This document shows, piece by piece, positions 5,441 through 5,447 of a DNA stretch of 5,447 nucleotides (position 1 is the first letter of the stretch; each line of letters opens with the position of its first letter). Source of the stretch: Clostridiales bacterium. Its GTDB lineage: Bacteria > Bacillota > Clostridia > Tissierellales > Dethiosulfatibacteraceae. Below the pieces are notes generated by a model. It saw nothing but the letters and a program-made list of their open reading frames with translations, made no database searches and had not been told where the DNA came from. A program made the translations under genes and the position numbers. The stretch covers positions 5,270-10,716 of the forward strand of contig DMAP01000309.1 in the NCBI GenBank assembly GCA_003446975.1, in the 5' to 3' direction.

Positions 5441-5447
5441 ATGAAAG
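5441..5447 (+). CDS. Probable start of next operon gene, cut by right window edge
   Basis: Two bases after the ATPase stop, ATGAAAG begins an open frame (Met-Lys-...). Tight spacing and same strand suggest another operon member. Ferredoxin-MinD ATPases often come in tandem and their partners frequently begin MKE/MKx followed by the P-loop, so a second ATPase is the first guess. No good ribosome site is visible, and only two codons plus one base are in the window, so identity is unproven. Confidence 0.35.

Overview
The window is AT-rich DNA with strong GGAGG-type ribosome sites, genes packed into short operons and Clostridia-type protein families (DUF2680, DUF5320, a NifX-like protein, a ferredoxin-containing MinD-type ATPase). 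It most likely comes from an anaerobic Firmicute of the class Clostridia. I cannot name a genus from sequence alone. There is no RNA gene of a known family, insertion sequence, CRISPR array or phage gene.

Layout. (1) Bases 1-690 hold the 3' two thirds of a 2,3-diketo-L-gulonate reductase-like gene (DlgD/YiaK family of the malate/L-lactate dehydrogenase superfamily), cut by the left edge. (2) Bases 691-911 are non-coding, with a strong intrinsic terminator at 861-909 shared by two convergent genes and possibly a small transcript upstream of it. (3) Bases 912-1424 (minus strand) encode a small exported DUF2680 protein with a Gly/Asn-rich tail. (4) Bases 1425-1594 are a divergent control region. 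(5) Bases 1595-3743 encode an OmpR-type response regulator and a membrane histidine kinase with an 8-base overlap, closed by a terminator at 3782-3824. (6) Bases 3845-3922 hold a near-perfect sigma-A promoter with two copies of the palindrome TGACATATGTCA. (7) From 3923 to the right edge runs an operon: a DUF5320 protein, a NifX/NifB-type cluster-binding protein, a MinD/Mrp-type ATPase with an inserted 2[4Fe-4S] ferredoxin domain, and the first codons of a probable further gene.

How the genes work together. The two-component pair probably senses an extracytoplasmic signal and controls its own promoter, and possibly the divergent DUF2680 gene; both statements are inferred from position and from an 11-base direct repeat at the promoter. 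The right-hand operon looks like a metal/iron-sulfur cluster handling unit: a small cluster-binding protein coupled translationally to a deviant-Walker ATPase that carries its own two Fe-S clusters. It appears to be controlled by an unidentified dimeric repressor acting at the twin palindromes. No nitrogenase gene is visible, so a nitrogen fixation role is not supported. The most interesting elements are this operon and its twin operator.
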